A DNA stretch of 64,000 nucleotides from Burkholderia sp. GAS332 (GCA_900142905.1 FSRV01000002.1:2108001-2172000), one strand, 5' to 3'; positions 19,339 to 28,047 are shown, numbered from the stretch's first letter. A program made the numbers and translations. Notes: generated by a model not told the origin, from the letters alone.

Positions 19339-19645
19339 GGTGTCGATTCTCCTGTTAGCGTGACGGCGCGGGCCACAAGGTGGACCCCAGGCACGCCACG
19401 CATCTGCACAAACTCACCGCCTGGCGACCAGCGGCGGGTTGCTGTTTCAAGGACTTAGCCATTCCGTCCGACCCACGCATTCGAACACAGTTCCAGCGTG
19501 CGCGGCAGTTGTCCGAATGGCTAACGCGGGGTTGGATCAATGCGCATCGCGCAGCACCCGCGCTATGATGCTGAAGCGGCAATCCAGCCGTTGCAGCGCC
19601 TCGCGCGCCGCCCGCGCGCACGATCGAAGAATCAGAGGAACCTCC
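19339..19645. other. 307-bp divergent promoter region (S53 protease / DUF1993)
   Basis: The gap carries both promoters. No conserved operator, hairpin or small gene is apparent. Confidence 0.3.
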
Positions 19646-20155
19646 ATGTCCATTTCGATGTATCAAGCCTCATTGCCCGTGCTGGTGCGCGGCATGACCA
19701 ACCTGCAGGTCATCCTCGGCAAGGCCGAGGCGCACGCTGCCGAGAAACAGATCGACCCGTCCGTGCTCCTGAGCGCCCGGCTCGCACCGGACATGCTGCC
19801 GCTGGTGCGCCAGGTCTATATCGTGAGCGATACGGCCAAGGGCTGCGCCGCGCGTCTGGCCGGCGTTGAAGCGCCGAAGTACGACGACGTCGAACAGACC
19901 TTCGACGAACTCGATGCCCGCCTTCAAAAGACGATTGACTACTTGAAGGAATTCAATGCGCAACAGATCGACGGATCGGAAGAACGTCCGATCCAGCTGA
20001 AGATGCGCAGCGGCCCGATCGATTTCACGGGGCTGTCATATCTGCTCGGTTTCGTGCTGCCCAACTTCTATTTTCACGTCACGACGGCGTATGACATTCT
20101 GCGTCACAACGGCGTCGAACTTGGCAAGCTCGACTATCTGGGCGGCATCAAGTAA
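19646..20155 (+). CDS. DUF1993-family protein
   Basis: 169-aa cytoplasmic helical protein of the DUF1993 group, related in fold to DinB-like four-helix proteins. Typical landmarks are the N-terminal SMYQASLPVLVRGMTNLQVIL, LLSARLAPDMLPLVRQVYIVSDTAKG and the aromatic FVLPNFYFHVTTAYDILRHNGVELGK near the end. The biochemical role is unknown. The ATG at 19646 follows AGAGGAA; the frame is open further upstream but without a ribosome site. It stands alone. Confidence 0.85.
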   Translation: MSISMYQASLPVLVRGMTNLQVILGKAEAHAAEKQIDPSVLLSARLAPDMLPLVRQVYIVSDTAKGCAARLAGVEAPKYDDVEQTFDELDARLQKTIDYLKEFNAQQIDGSEERPIQLKMRSGPIDFTGLSYLLGFVLPNFYFHVTTAYDILRHNGVELGKLDYLGGIK

Positions 20156-20284
20156 GAAGGCGTACGTGCTTTTGCGCGAGCGCCACGCGAGCGCGGCATG
20201 ACCAGCACGCAGGCCGCACGTAAGTCGTGTGCGAACCCCGCATGAACCACGCATCAATCGCGCATGATCCGTGCGCGAGCGGCA

Positions 20285-20605
20285 TCAAACGCGTGGCTGG
20301 AACGCGATGATCGCCATGCCGGCCAGTGTGAATGCCACGCCGGCCGCATCCCACAGCGTGGGGCGTACTTTGTCGACGCACCATAGCCACACGATCGCCA
20401 CCGCTACGTACACACCGCCGTAAGCCGCATACACGCGGCCTGCGGCGGTACCGTGCAGCGTCAGAAGCCAGGCAAACAGTGCGAGGCTGAGCGCGCCGGG
20501 CACCAGCAGCCAGATGGAGCCCCCCTCCTTCAGCCAACGCCAGGGCAAATAGCACCCGACGATTTCGGCAATGGCGGTCACCGCATAAAGCAGAAAAGTT
20601 TTCAT
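20285..20605 (-). CDS. YnfA/UPF0060 small multidrug-resistance-like membrane protein
   Basis: Inner-membrane protein of 106 aa with four spans, the exact length of the YnfA family. Signature pieces are [18 protein letters not shown] near residue 12, [20 protein letters not shown] and the final [13 protein letters not shown]. YnfA proteins belong to the drug/metabolite superfamily, and some export small cationic compounds as dimers. The ATG at 20605 is the family start. It is separated from DUF1993 by a 129-bp convergent gap. Confidence 0.93.
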   Translation of the reverse strand: MKTFLLYAVTAIAEIVGCYLPWRWLKEGGSIWLLVPGALSLALFAWLLTLHGTAAGRVYAAYGGVYVAVAIVWLWCVDKVRPTLWDAAGVAFTLAGMAIIAFQPRV

Positions 20606-20809
20606 CGACAGATAGAAGCGAGTAGTTGTGTTGCCGCAGGAGCGTGCGCGGCAGTCTATCTGTTTTATTAACACAATCACTCTGCGGCCGGGCATGGCAC
20701 ACGCGACACTCATCGCATCTGATGCCGGTTCGCTACCTGTCGTCGAGGATCGCGCGCGCCGTACGCATAAGTTCAGCGAGTGAGCGGCGCGCCGGTTCGC
20801 AATAGCGGG

Positions 20810-21439
20810 TCAGTCCAGCGAGAGCCGCAGCGCAAAGCCGATCAGCGCCGCCGAGAAAGTCCAACGCTGCAGTGTCTGCGCAAGAGGATGGGCCCGCATC
20901 CAGCGGGCGATGCGCGCCGCGCCGATCGCATACATGACGTCGAAACACACGCCAACGGCGAGCAGCACCAGGCCCAGTTCGACCATCTGCAATGCAACCG
21001 GTCCGGCTTCAGGACGCACAAACTGCGGCAACAGCACCGAGCAGAACAGCAGCGCTTTCGGGTTCAGCAGATTGGTCAGCAAACCCTTGACGAAAGCGGT
21101 CCGCAACGGCCGGGACTCGCCCCCCACCACGCCGCCTTCAGGCAACGCGAACACGGGTGAGCGGAAGATCTGGATACCGACCCACGCGAGATAACCCGCG
21201 CCGCCGTAACGCACCACGTCGTACAGCCACGGCGCACTGCGCAACAGCGCCGCCACCCCGCATGCCGACAATGTGACGTGCGTCGCACGCGCCAGCCCAA
21301 GGCCTCCGGCCGCCGCAAAGCCACTGCGCATGCCGCGTCCGATACTAGTCTGCAGAACCAGCGCCATGTCGGGTCCGGGCACCGCATAGACCACAAACAG
21401 TGCAGCGATATAGACGGCCAGAAGGTGTGCGGAAATCAT
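20810..21439 (-). CDS. LysE/RhtB-family amino-acid exporter
   Basis: 209-aa inner-membrane exporter with six hydrophobic segments. The family motif near the N-terminus is visible (VYAVPGPDMALVLQTSIGRGMRSG). LLNPKALLFCSVLLPQFV in the middle and the final TFSAALIGFALRLSLD are also typical. It is divergent from an AsnC/Lrp-type regulator 157 bp away, the classical exporter-regulator arrangement, so expression is probably induced by the exported amino acid. The specific substrate is unknown. Confidence 0.92.
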   Translation of the reverse strand: MISAHLLAVYIAALFVVYAVPGPDMALVLQTSIGRGMRSGFAAAGGLGLARATHVTLSACGVAALLRSAPWLYDVVRYGGAGYLAWVGIQIFRSPVFALPEGGVVGGESRPLRTAFVKGLLTNLLNPKALLFCSVLLPQFVRPEAGPVALQMVELGLVLLAVGVCFDVMYAIGAARIARWMRAHPLAQTLQRWTFSAALIGFALRLSLD

Positions 21440-21595
21440 AGAAGCCTCTTGTTTTTAAGGGCTCTATCTTGCTATCGTCGGCGGAGGGTTTGCTGGCGAA
21501 ATACAGGGGCAGGCGAGTTGCCTTTGGAGGAATACGCTAATATTTCACCCCTGCGCCACATTTTCCGCTAACACGCAGTAAGCACCCAAAAAACC

Positions 21596-22063
21596 ATGAC
21601 AACCGACCTCGATAAAACAGACCGCGCGATCCTCGCCGCGCTGCAGAACGACGGCCGCATGTCGAATGCACGGCTGGCCGATATGGTCGGCCTGAGTGAG
21701 ACGCCTTGTGCACGACGCCTCAAGCGCCTTGAGAACGACGGCTATATCGACCAGTATCGCGCGATGCTTTCGCGTTCCGCCCTCGGCCTCGGCGTCATCG
21801 CGTTCGTCTACGTACGTTTTGCCGTACACGACCGTGCGGTGGCCACCCGCTTCGAGCGCGAGGTGCAGGCGATCCCGCGAATTCTGTCGTGCCACAACGT
21901 GTCCGGCAGCGCCGACTACATCCTGCAGGTGGTCGCGCGCGATCTCGACGACTACGGCACCTTCATGCGCGACGAGATGCGCAGCCTGCCGGGCGTGACG
22001 TCAGTGGAATCGGCGTTGTCGCTACGGGAAGTCAAGGCTAACGGCGGGCTGCCGCTGTCCTGA
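21596..22063 (+). CDS. Lrp/AsnC-family transcriptional regulator
   Basis: 155-aa feast/famine regulator. The N-terminal helix-turn-helix covers about residues 5-60 (LDKTDRAILAALQNDGRMSN, MVGLSETPCARRLKRLENDGYI). The C-terminal ligand-binding RAM domain follows (VSGSADYILQVVARDLDDYGTFM). It probably controls the divergent LysE-type exporter in response to an amino acid and may also regulate itself. The intergenic 156 bp would contain the operator; no clear palindrome stands out. Confidence 0.93.
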   Translation: MTTDLDKTDRAILAALQNDGRMSNARLADMVGLSETPCARRLKRLENDGYIDQYRAMLSRSALGLGVIAFVYVRFAVHDRAVATRFEREVQAIPRILSCHNVSGSADYILQVVARDLDDYGTFMRDEMRSLPGVTSVESALSLREVKANGGLPLS

Positions 22064-22129
22064 ACACGGACGTGGCATAGTCACCCCTTTTGATACGGCG
22101 CGAGCCGACCAGACGAGTACGGAGTTTTC

Positions 22130-22363
22130 ATGGATCACGAAAAGGCAAGGGCCGAAGAAACAGCCGCGATGGAGCGCGTATTGACCGCGACCAAGCGGGT
22201 ACAGGCGGCCTTCGCGTCGCTGCAATCGCAATTCCCGCCGGCCGGCAGCGGCCAGCCTTCGCAGTTCGCGCTGCAGACTTTCGACGCTGCCTTGCAGGAA
22301 CTCGAAGACGCCCAGGCCGCATTCGACGAATTGCTCGGCGATCTGCTTGACGGCAATCGTTGA
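22130..22363 (+). CDS. small helical protein of unknown function, 77 aa
   Basis: Short acidic, Ala/Gln-rich protein with two amphipathic helices (residues 2-37 and 48-75) joined by a Pro/Gly/Ser linker. The heptad-like second helix FDAALQELEDAQAAFDELL suggests a coiled coil. A good ACGGAG ribosome site precedes the ATG. It follows the Lrp gene in the same direction with 66 bp between. No family was recognised. Confidence 0.65.
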   Translation: MDHEKARAEETAAMERVLTATKRVQAAFASLQSQFPPAGSGQPSQFALQTFDAALQELEDAQAAFDELLGDLLDGNR

Positions 22364-22869
22364 GTGGCATAGCCGGTCTCTGCACTGGGTAGCTGCTGCG
22401 TAGTACGCGAGCGGCGGCCGTCTTCGGATTGCATCGGGACGGGCGCCGCGTTATTCGGAGGTGTCGGACGGACTTGACCGTTAGTTGCGTATTGACGTCT
22501 TAGCACGTGAATTACCGCTAGGCCGGATCGCCCTCTACCCGTCACCCGCCCTGCCCGGCCACCCGGTCCTGTGTGTTTCAACGCGCTGCAGCGCCCAGAA
22601 TTGGAAGTCCGCCTGCAATGGCCACCACGGTGCGACCCTGTACGGGCAGGTCGCTTCAGCGACTATAAAATCGCAGGTAAAAAACGCATAAAAGAGAGCG
22701 CACTCCGAACTTGCCGACGAGCCCTTCGACCGATGCCCGGTTGCCGCATTCACCACTGGCTCTGCGCCCTTTATCCCCCTGTCTTTCCTGTCACCGCTGA
22801 AAGATTCAGCCGCGCTAGCGATGACGAAGTGCCGTCGCCCAACACATAAACAAAGAATATTTGCTTCGC
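22364..22869. other. gene-poor stretch
   Basis: About 500 bp without a convincing gene. It holds a GTCGC-TTCA-GCGAC hairpin near 22650-22665 and an AT-rich block around 22840-22920 that includes CTTCG-CTTAA-CGAAG. The short frames here lack ribosome sites. Confidence 0.35.
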
Positions 22870-23088
22870 TTAACGAAGTATGTTGACTTCCGGTTGGGGG
22901 AATGAATAAAATTCGCCCGTCATAACAAACGGGGCCATTGCCTTGGACACCAGCAGTAGTCGATCTTCGAACAGTTTCACTGCCTGACCAGCCTGACGCC
23001 CGCGCTTTCTTTTCTCAGCCGCCGTCTCGCCAGCAGGCAGACGGTGCGCGCCGTAGTAACTCTCTCCGTGCACCTTAACTAGCGCCAT
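22870..23088 (-). CDS. doubtful small ORF, 72 aa
   Basis: Open frame with a basic central helix (AAEKRKRGRQAGQAVKLFEDR) and a plausible amino-acid composition. There is no ribosome site before the ATG at 23088 and no recognised relative. It is reported because it is the best frame in a 1.3-kb gap; it may be non-coding. Confidence 0.25.
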   Translation of the reverse strand: MALVKVHGESYYGAHRLPAGETAAEKRKRGRQAGQAVKLFEDRLLLVSKAMAPFVMTGEFYSFPQPEVNILR

Positions 23089-23284
23089 TCGGCCGCGTCG
23101 TGCTTACGCATGTCCTGCGTCCGCGCGTCCGTTTGGCATCGCGTCGCGAGCATCCACTCGCGGCTGCGTTCACTCACGCCGGTTCGATCCATTCGAACGC
23201 CGGCGCGACTGAGCGCGTGGACGAACACGTGCGTACTCAACGTCGATGAGCAACATCGATGAGCAACGCCGACAAGGAGCCCCC

Positions 23285-23383
23285 ATGCCGGACAGTGACA
23301 GTTATCCCTTATGCCGCTCAATTGCCCCGCAATCTTTTTTTTGCCTGAGGAAAGCGAGTAGACCTTCGCCGCCGCGCGCATAG
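23285..23383 (+). CDS. possible 32-aa leader peptide upstream of the NRAMP gene
   Basis: ATG at 23285 follows AAGGAG by five bases. The frame encodes 32 residues, passes through an eight-T run (as Phe-Phe-Cys) and stops at TAG 23381-23383. That stop shares its last G with a GTG that opens the next small frame, a TAGTG junction typical of coupled translation. It may be a regulatory leader for the transporter 360 bp downstream. Coding is not proven. Confidence 0.3.
   Translation: MPDSDSYPLCRSIAPQSFFCLRKASRPSPPRA
23321..23342 (+). terminator. weak terminator-like hairpin with T8 tract in the NRAMP leader
   Basis: ATTGC-CCC-GCAAT (23321-23333) is followed after one base by eight T (23335-23342). 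The 5-bp stem is short, but a T8 run is rare in such GC-rich DNA. It could be an attenuator, because it lies inside the small leader frame and upstream of the transporter gene. Confidence 0.35.
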
Positions 23384-23451
23384 TGCCGGCCGCGCTCCGT
23401 GTCTGCTGGCTTTCCGCAACCCGCGTAAAGCCATACGCCCGGAGAAATACC

Positions 23452-23604
23452 ATGTTCGCCATCCTCGTACCGACCCTGCAGCAAACGCACATCCACAGCG
23501 ACGCCGCACTCGCGCTTCACAGCATCAAGCCGCACTGGCTCGCCGTGTCCTGGCACCGCGTCAAAGCGCTCGTCTCGCACACAGTTTCGTTTTCAGCTTC
23601 GTAA
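23452..23604 (+). CDS. possible 50-aa His-containing peptide upstream of the NRAMP gene
   Basis: ATG at 23452 is preceded by GGAGAAATACC, a good ribosome site. The 50-residue product has six His, including THIHSD near residue 12, and no clear membrane segment. A longer 73-aa version would start at the GTG at 23383. It ends 138 bp before the NRAMP start. It may be a leader peptide or a small metal-related protein. No family was recognised. Confidence 0.4.
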   Translation: MFAILVPTLQQTHIHSDAALALHSIKPHWLAVSWHRVKALVSHTVSFSAS

Positions 23605-23742
23605 CTCCCCACTGTCAGCATCCGTACGCCTTTGCGATCCGCATGCGCACCGCCGTCGGTCGATTTCATTCGACGACACGTGCGCTGCGGATCCTGAAGG
23701 CGCACCACTGCATTCAACTCACACCTACTCACGCAGTTAAAA

Positions 23743-25389
23743 ATGTCCACTCCAATTAACGTCTCACCACCACGCAGCGCCGTTCTCGACGAAGCCCATC
23801 TCGGCGACATCCGAGGCGCGCTCGGCACCATTGCACACCACGACACCGCCCCACGCACCAACTGGTGGGCCCGTATCCGTACGCTGCTCGCGATCCTCGG
23901 GCCGGGTCTCATCGTGATGGTCGGCGACAACGATGCAGGCGCCTTCGGCACCTACACCCAGGCCGGCCAGAACTACGGCACCACCTTGCTGTGGACCATG
24001 CTGCTGCTCGTGCCCGTGCTCTTCGTCAACCAGGAAATGGTGCTGCGACTGGGCGCCGTCACCGGTGTCGGCCACGCGCGCCTCATCTTTGAACGCTTCG
24101 GCAAATTCTGGGGTGCGTTCAGCGTTGTCGATCTGTTTATCCTGAACGCGCTGACTATCGTGACCGAGTTCATCGGTATCACGTTCGTCCTCGACTTCTT
24201 CGGCATCTCCAAGATTCTGGGGGTCTGCATTGCTGCGGCACTAACGATGGCCGCCGTCAGTACAGGCAACTTCAGACGATTCGAACGCTTCGCCGTCGTA
24301 CTGTGCCTGCTGAGCCTGTTGCTGGTGCCGGTGCTGGTGTCGATTCACCCGCCGGTTGGCCAGATGACGCGCGATTTCTTCATTCCGAACTGGCCTGCCC
24401 ACTCGAAGCTGAGCGATGTAATGCTGCTCGTCATCGGCATCGTCGGTACGACGGTCGCGCCGTGGCAACTGTTCTTCCAGCAGAGCTATGTGGTCGACAA
24501 ACGCATCACACCGCGCTTCATGAAGTACGAGAAGGCTGACTTGTGGATTGGCATTGTGTTCGTGCTGATTGGCGCCGTGGCGATGATTTCATTCTGTGCC
24601 GCGCTGTACGCCGGCAAGCCTGAGTTTGGCAATTTCACGGACGCAGGTGGTGTGATTGCAGGTCTGGAAAAATATGCGGGCCGCACATCCGCCACGCTCT
24701 TCGCCGTGGCCCTGCTCGATGCCTGCATCATCGGCGCCGCTGCCGTGTCGCTGTCGACCGCGTACGCGATCGGCGACGTGTTCAAGATTCGCCACTCGCT
24801 GCATCGCCCTGTGTCGGACGCCAAGGGTTTCTATCTCGTCTACTTCGGCATTGTTGCCGCTGCCGCCGCGCTGGTACTGATTCCTGGCAGCCCGCTGGGC
24901 CTGCTGACTGAAGCCGTGCAAACGCTCGCCGGTGTATTGCTGCCGAGCGCCACGGTGTTTCTGCTGCTGCTGTGCAACGACAAGGCCGTTCTCGGTCCGT
25001 GGGTCAACTCGAAGAAACTGAACCTGTTCACGGGCGCCGTTATCTGGGTGCTGGTGATGCTGTCCATCATCCTGACCGCCTCGGTCGTCTACCCGGACAT
25101 CACGGGCGAAACGATTCTGGAAACGCTCGCTGGCGGGACGCTGCTGGCTATCTTTGGCTACGCCGCCACGACCGGGATTCGCCGAGTCCGTCGCGAAGCC
25201 GCGGATGGAGATGCGCAGAAGTACCCGAAGAACGCTCGCGATACGTGGCGCATGCCGCCACTGGACGAGCTGGCGCCGCCGAATCTCACGCTGTCCAAAC
25301 GTGTCTGGATGGGTGTGCTGCGCGGCTATCTGATCGTGGCAGTCGCACTCGTTGTCGTGAAGGTCGTGCAGATGACGTTCATGCATTAA
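23743..25389 (+). CDS. NRAMP-family divalent-cation transporter with altered metal site
   Basis: 548-aa inner-membrane protein with about eleven to twelve spans and a cytoplasmic N-terminus of about 45 residues. Family landmarks are GPGLIVMVGDNDAGAFGTY in the first span and IVGTTVAPWQLFFQQSYVVDK in the sixth. In manganese/iron NRAMPs these read DPGN and MPH. Here they read DAGA and APW, so the ligand Asn and Met are both Ala and only the Asp (D64) remains. The normal soft-metal preference is therefore doubtful; magnesium-type NRAMP relatives also lack the Met. Proton- or ion-coupled uptake is inferred. It is monocistronic, with an unusual leader region upstream. Confidence 0.88.
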   Translation: MSTPINVSPPRSAVLDEAHLGDIRGALGTIAHHDTAPRTNWWARIRTLLAILGPGLIVMVGDNDAGAFGTYTQAGQNYGTTLLWTMLLLVPVLFVNQEMVLRLGAVTGVGHARLIFERFGKFWGAFSVVDLFILNALTIVTEFIGITFVLDFFGISKILGVCIAAALTMAAVSTGNFRRFERFAVVLCLLSLLLVPVLVSIHPPVGQMTRDFFIPNWPAHSKLSDVMLLVIGIVGTTVAPWQLFFQQSYVVDKRITPRFMKYEKADLWIGIVFVLIGAVAMISFCAALYAGKPEFGNFTDAGGVIAGLEKYAGRTSATLFAVALLDACIIGAAAVSLSTAYAIGDVFKIRHSLHRPVSDAKGFYLVYFGIVAAAAALVLIPGSPLGLLTEAVQTLAGVLLPSATVFLLLLCNDKAVLGPWVNSKKLNLFTGAVIWVLVMLSIILTASVVYPDITGETILETLAGGTLLAIFGYAATTGIRRVRREAADGDAQKYPKNARDTWRMPPLDELAPPNLTLSKRVWMGVLRGYLIVAVALVVVKVVQMTFMH

Positions 25390-25530
25390 GCGGATGCTGC
25401 CCGCCTGCTCCCGGTTGTTTCGGTGAGCGGCGGGCAAACGGTCAACTCCGCCCTATCCACCCCACGCGGCCTGACCTGATCCGTCGCGTTGCGACCGCTC
25501 TAGCGTAGGCCAGTGACGGCCACGCTTGCA

Positions 25531-26007
25531 TCACACCCCTTCCGTCTCGATCGCCGGCTCGCACAGAATCGGAAAGTTGACCGAGTTCGCGACATAGCAC
25601 TTCTCGTGCGCCACATGATGCAAACGCTCGGCCAGCTCGAGGTCGCCGCCCGCTCGAATGACAACATGCGGGCGTAGAACGATCTGCGAAAAGCGGCCCT
25701 GCTCCGGACTATCGAGCATCGTGCCTTCGGCGTTGTCGCGATAGCTCACAACAACGATGCCGGCGTCCGAGCAAAGATGCAGATACCAGAGCTTGTGGCA
25801 GGCGCACGCCGAGGCGACCAGCAGATCTTCCGGATTCCACCGGTTCGCATCGCCGAGAAACGCCGGGTCCGATGACCCGGGAATATCGGGCTTGCTTCCC
25901 GCTGTGATGATGTGGTCCCGACCGTATTCACGGTATCCCGAGGTCCCGCTGCCGCGGTTGCCTGTCCATCGCACCGATACCGCGTATTTGTGCTCGCCGT
26001 ACGCCAT
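25531..26007 (-). CDS. OsmC-family peroxide-reducing protein
   Basis: 158-aa cytoplasmic protein of the OsmC/Ohr family, which reduces organic hydroperoxides through two Cys. The first Cys lies in LVASACACHKLWYLHLC and the second in HEKCYVANSVNFPI. The N-terminal WTGNRGSGTSGYREYGRDH is typical of a subgroup often annotated as OsmC-like. The ATG at 26007 follows AGGAG. It is divergent from a GntR/FCD regulator across 116 bp that contain a perfect TGGTATACCA site. Confidence 0.9.
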   Translation of the reverse strand: MAYGEHKYAVSVRWTGNRGSGTSGYREYGRDHIITAGSKPDIPGSSDPAFLGDANRWNPEDLLVASACACHKLWYLHLCSDAGIVVVSYRDNAEGTMLDSPEQGRFSQIVLRPHVVIRAGGDLELAERLHHVAHEKCYVANSVNFPILCEPAIETEGV

Positions 26008-26077
26008 GCCAATCTCCTTTGCTGTTGACCCGGAATTGAATTCGCAACGAATGCATTCTATATGCGCGCTGTGGTTT

Positions 26078-26087
26078 TGGTATACCA
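26078..26087. promoter_or_regulatory. candidate GntR/FCD operator TGGTATACCA
   Basis: A perfect 10-bp palindrome midway between osmC-like and gntR-like genes, 37 bp before the regulator ATG. It fits the general FCD-subfamily half-site pattern (GT near the dyad, AC opposite). It probably serves autoregulation and control of the OsmC gene. Confidence 0.55.
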
Positions 26088-26123
26088 TTATTCCAAACGA
26101 CAACCGACGATCGACAAAAGCTC

Positions 26124-26765
26124 ATGGACCACAAACTGGATTCGACGGCTGACGCCATCGCCGTCTCACTACGCGAACTGATCGCAGCTGGCGAGCTGGA
26201 GGACGGTGCGCGCCTGGTCGAGCGCGAGCTCGCCGATCGATTCGGCGTGAGCCGGGTGCCGATGAGAGAGGCCATCCAGAAGTTGGAGGGCGAAGGACTG
26301 GTCGAGCTCATGCGCAATCGCGGCGCTGTTGTGCGAACCCTGACGGAGTCCGACCTGGACGAGATTTACGGCCTGCGCATGTTGCTCGAAGGGGACGCCA
26401 TCTTCCACGCGGTCAAACGCATGGACAGTGAGACGTTATCGCGCGCCGAACTCGTTCATCGGCTTCTGGGAGACGCCGATACCGCGCAAAGACAGGGCGA
26501 GCTGAATCGCGAGTTTCATGAGCTGCTATACCGCCCCTGTGCGAACGGCCGGCAGTTGAAGGCGATCCGCGAGCTGCGCGCTCAGGTCGAGCGCTACGAA
26601 CGATTGCAAAGCACGTTGCTCGCCGACACACTGGCCTTCCAGGACGAGCATCTCAAGATTCTCGAAGCCTGCGAGACGGGGAACGCACGCCTCGCGCGAT
26701 CGATGACGGTGGAACATCTCGCGTCGGCGAAGCGCATCGTTTTGCAACTGGTTCGAGCTGAGTAA
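26124..26765 (+). CDS. GntR-family (FCD) transcriptional regulator
   Basis: 213-aa repressor with an N-terminal winged helix (LVERELADRFGVSRVPMREA, then LEGEGLVELMRNRGAVVRTL) and a C-terminal FCD domain (about 80-205) with the metal/acid-binding His-Asp pattern around EFHELLYRP and VEHLASAKRI. It is divergent from the OsmC gene and very likely controls it. FCD ligands are usually organic acids, so the inducer of this pair may be a carboxylate rather than peroxide itself; this is inference. Confidence 0.9.
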   Translation: MDHKLDSTADAIAVSLRELIAAGELEDGARLVERELADRFGVSRVPMREAIQKLEGEGLVELMRNRGAVVRTLTESDLDEIYGLRMLLEGDAIFHAVKRMDSETLSRAELVHRLLGDADTAQRQGELNREFHELLYRPCANGRQLKAIRELRAQVERYERLQSTLLADTLAFQDEHLKILEACETGNARLARSMTVEHLASAKRIVLQLVRAE

Positions 26766-27092
26766 CTACGGCTTCCCGAATGCTTTTCCCGCCACGTTCG
26801 GTGCGCGCGGATCCGGGTTCATATTCAGGCTGGTATCGTTCGCGCGCATGTTATTGAGCACCGGGCCCGATCCAATGTTGCCGCTTCCACCGCTCGTCGT
26901 GGCGCGCCCCACCGCATTCACGCCCGGCGTTGGGCCTGGACCTGCCGCTCCCGTGCCCATGCCCTGCCCCGCGCCCGCTCCACTTGTCCCACCTGCCTGC
27001 AAACCACCCAGGTTTGCCGACTGTGGATAAGCCACGCTCGACAGACCCATCATCAGCGCCGCAATCAACGCAGCCTTTGTCACGCGCTTCAT
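26766..27092 (-). CDS. secreted Gly/Asn-rich protein, 108 aa
   Basis: Signal peptide is clear (VTKAALIAALMMGLSSVAYP, cleavage near YPQS). The mature part is low-complexity, rich in Gly, Ala, Asn and Pro, including GAGAGQGMGTGAAGPGP and ANDTSLNMNPDPRAPN, so it is probably disordered or a structural envelope component. The ATG at 27092 follows GGAG. Its stop abuts the stop of the convergent GntR gene with no gap. A TGTGGATAA 9-mer lies inside it by chance. No family was recognised. Confidence 0.6.
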   Translation of the reverse strand: MKRVTKAALIAALMMGLSSVAYPQSANLGGLQAGGTSGAGAGQGMGTGAAGPGPTPGVNAVGRATTSGGSGNIGSGPVLNNMRANDTSLNMNPDPRAPNVAGKAFGKP

Positions 27093-27351
27093 AGCCGACT
27101 CCGTCATACAGTCAAATTGCCCGACCGATACTTCCAACACATCGTCTCGATACCGAGCAAACGACGCACTCAAGGAAGAATCTGGTCAAAGAGTAAGACT
27201 GGCCGCCGGCCACATTTGTTCATCGCTGAAAATCTGCGCGAGCCACGCTCCGTCAGCAAGTTGTACAAATGCTTACAAAGCAGCTTGCGTCTGACGTACA
27301 CCGCCCGCGCTGCTGCGGCGTTATTGCAGGCATCTACCCGCGGAGCCCGCA

Positions 27352-28047
27352 ATGAACACAAACATCACTTCCAGTAATCCGCAACGCAGCCGCATTCACC
27401 CCTTGGTCGCCGGTGCAGCAGTGGCTGTCATCCTTGCGAGCGCCACCGGCATCGCGGCGATGACAGGACTTCTGCCGACCTCGCACGCCGTTACGGAGCC
27501 CACGCAGCTGGCCACCCCCGTTGCGGCGCAGATTGCGAGCGCTCCCGTCGCCGCGCCTCAAGCGGCCCCGGTTCAGCAAACGGTCCAGCAAGCCGCACCG
27601 GCACGGCCGCGCGTCCATCACACGCACAGCGCGCCCGCCGTGGACACGCCGCGGTACGCAAACAATCAGGGCTACCAGGCACCGTATGAATCCGCGCCGG
27701 CAAGGCCGGTCGCCGACCCTTATGCGGGCGAAGTCGTCGCGATCAACACGGTGCAGGCGCCTGAGCCGACCACCGGGCTCGGCGCGCTAGGCGGCGCGGT
27801 CGCCGGCGGCCTCGTCGGCAATCAGATCGGCGGCGGACGCGGCAAAATTCTCACCACCATCGCGGGCGTGGTCGGCGGGGGGCTGGCCGGCAACGGCATC
27901 GAACACGCCGTGCGCAAGCAGACCACCTATCAGGTTCAGGTGCGCATGCAGGACGGCAGCTACCGCAACTTCAGCTACCCGACCCAGCCCGACGTCCAGA
28001 TCGGCCAGCGGGTCCACGTATCCGGCGATTCGCTGACGGCTTCGTGA
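27352..28047 (+). CDS. glycine-zipper 2TM envelope protein
   Basis: 231-aa protein with an N-terminal hydrophobic anchor (PLVAGAAVAVILASATGIAAM), a long Ala/Pro/Gln linker (about 45-120) and a glycine-zipper pair in GALGGAVAGGLVGNQIGGGRG and GVVGGGLAGNGIEHAVRK. It ends in a conserved beta region (YQVQVRMQDGSYRNFSYP, VGQRVHVSGDSL-like). It belongs to the group of 17-kDa-antigen-like outer-envelope proteins. The function is unknown; envelope stability is the usual guess. GGAG precedes the ATG. Confidence 0.85.
   Translation: MNTNITSSNPQRSRIHPLVAGAAVAVILASATGIAAMTGLLPTSHAVTEPTQLATPVAAQIASAPVAAPQAAPVQQTVQQAAPARPRVHHTHSAPAVDTPRYANNQGYQAPYESAPARPVADPYAGEVVAINTVQAPEPTTGLGALGGAVAGGLVGNQIGGGRGKILTTIAGVVGGGLAGNGIEHAVRKQTTYQVQVRMQDGSYRNFSYPTQPDVQIGQRVHVSGDSLTAS

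Noticed and set aside
22485..22756. short open frames on both strands
   Set aside because: They overlap each other in opposite directions, lack ribosome sites and resemble no known protein.
23345..23451. yybP-ykoY-type manganese riboswitch
   Set aside because: A GAGTAG element and a closing stem are present, but the order and sequence of the other conserved loops do not match what I know of that class, so I list only a generic leader.
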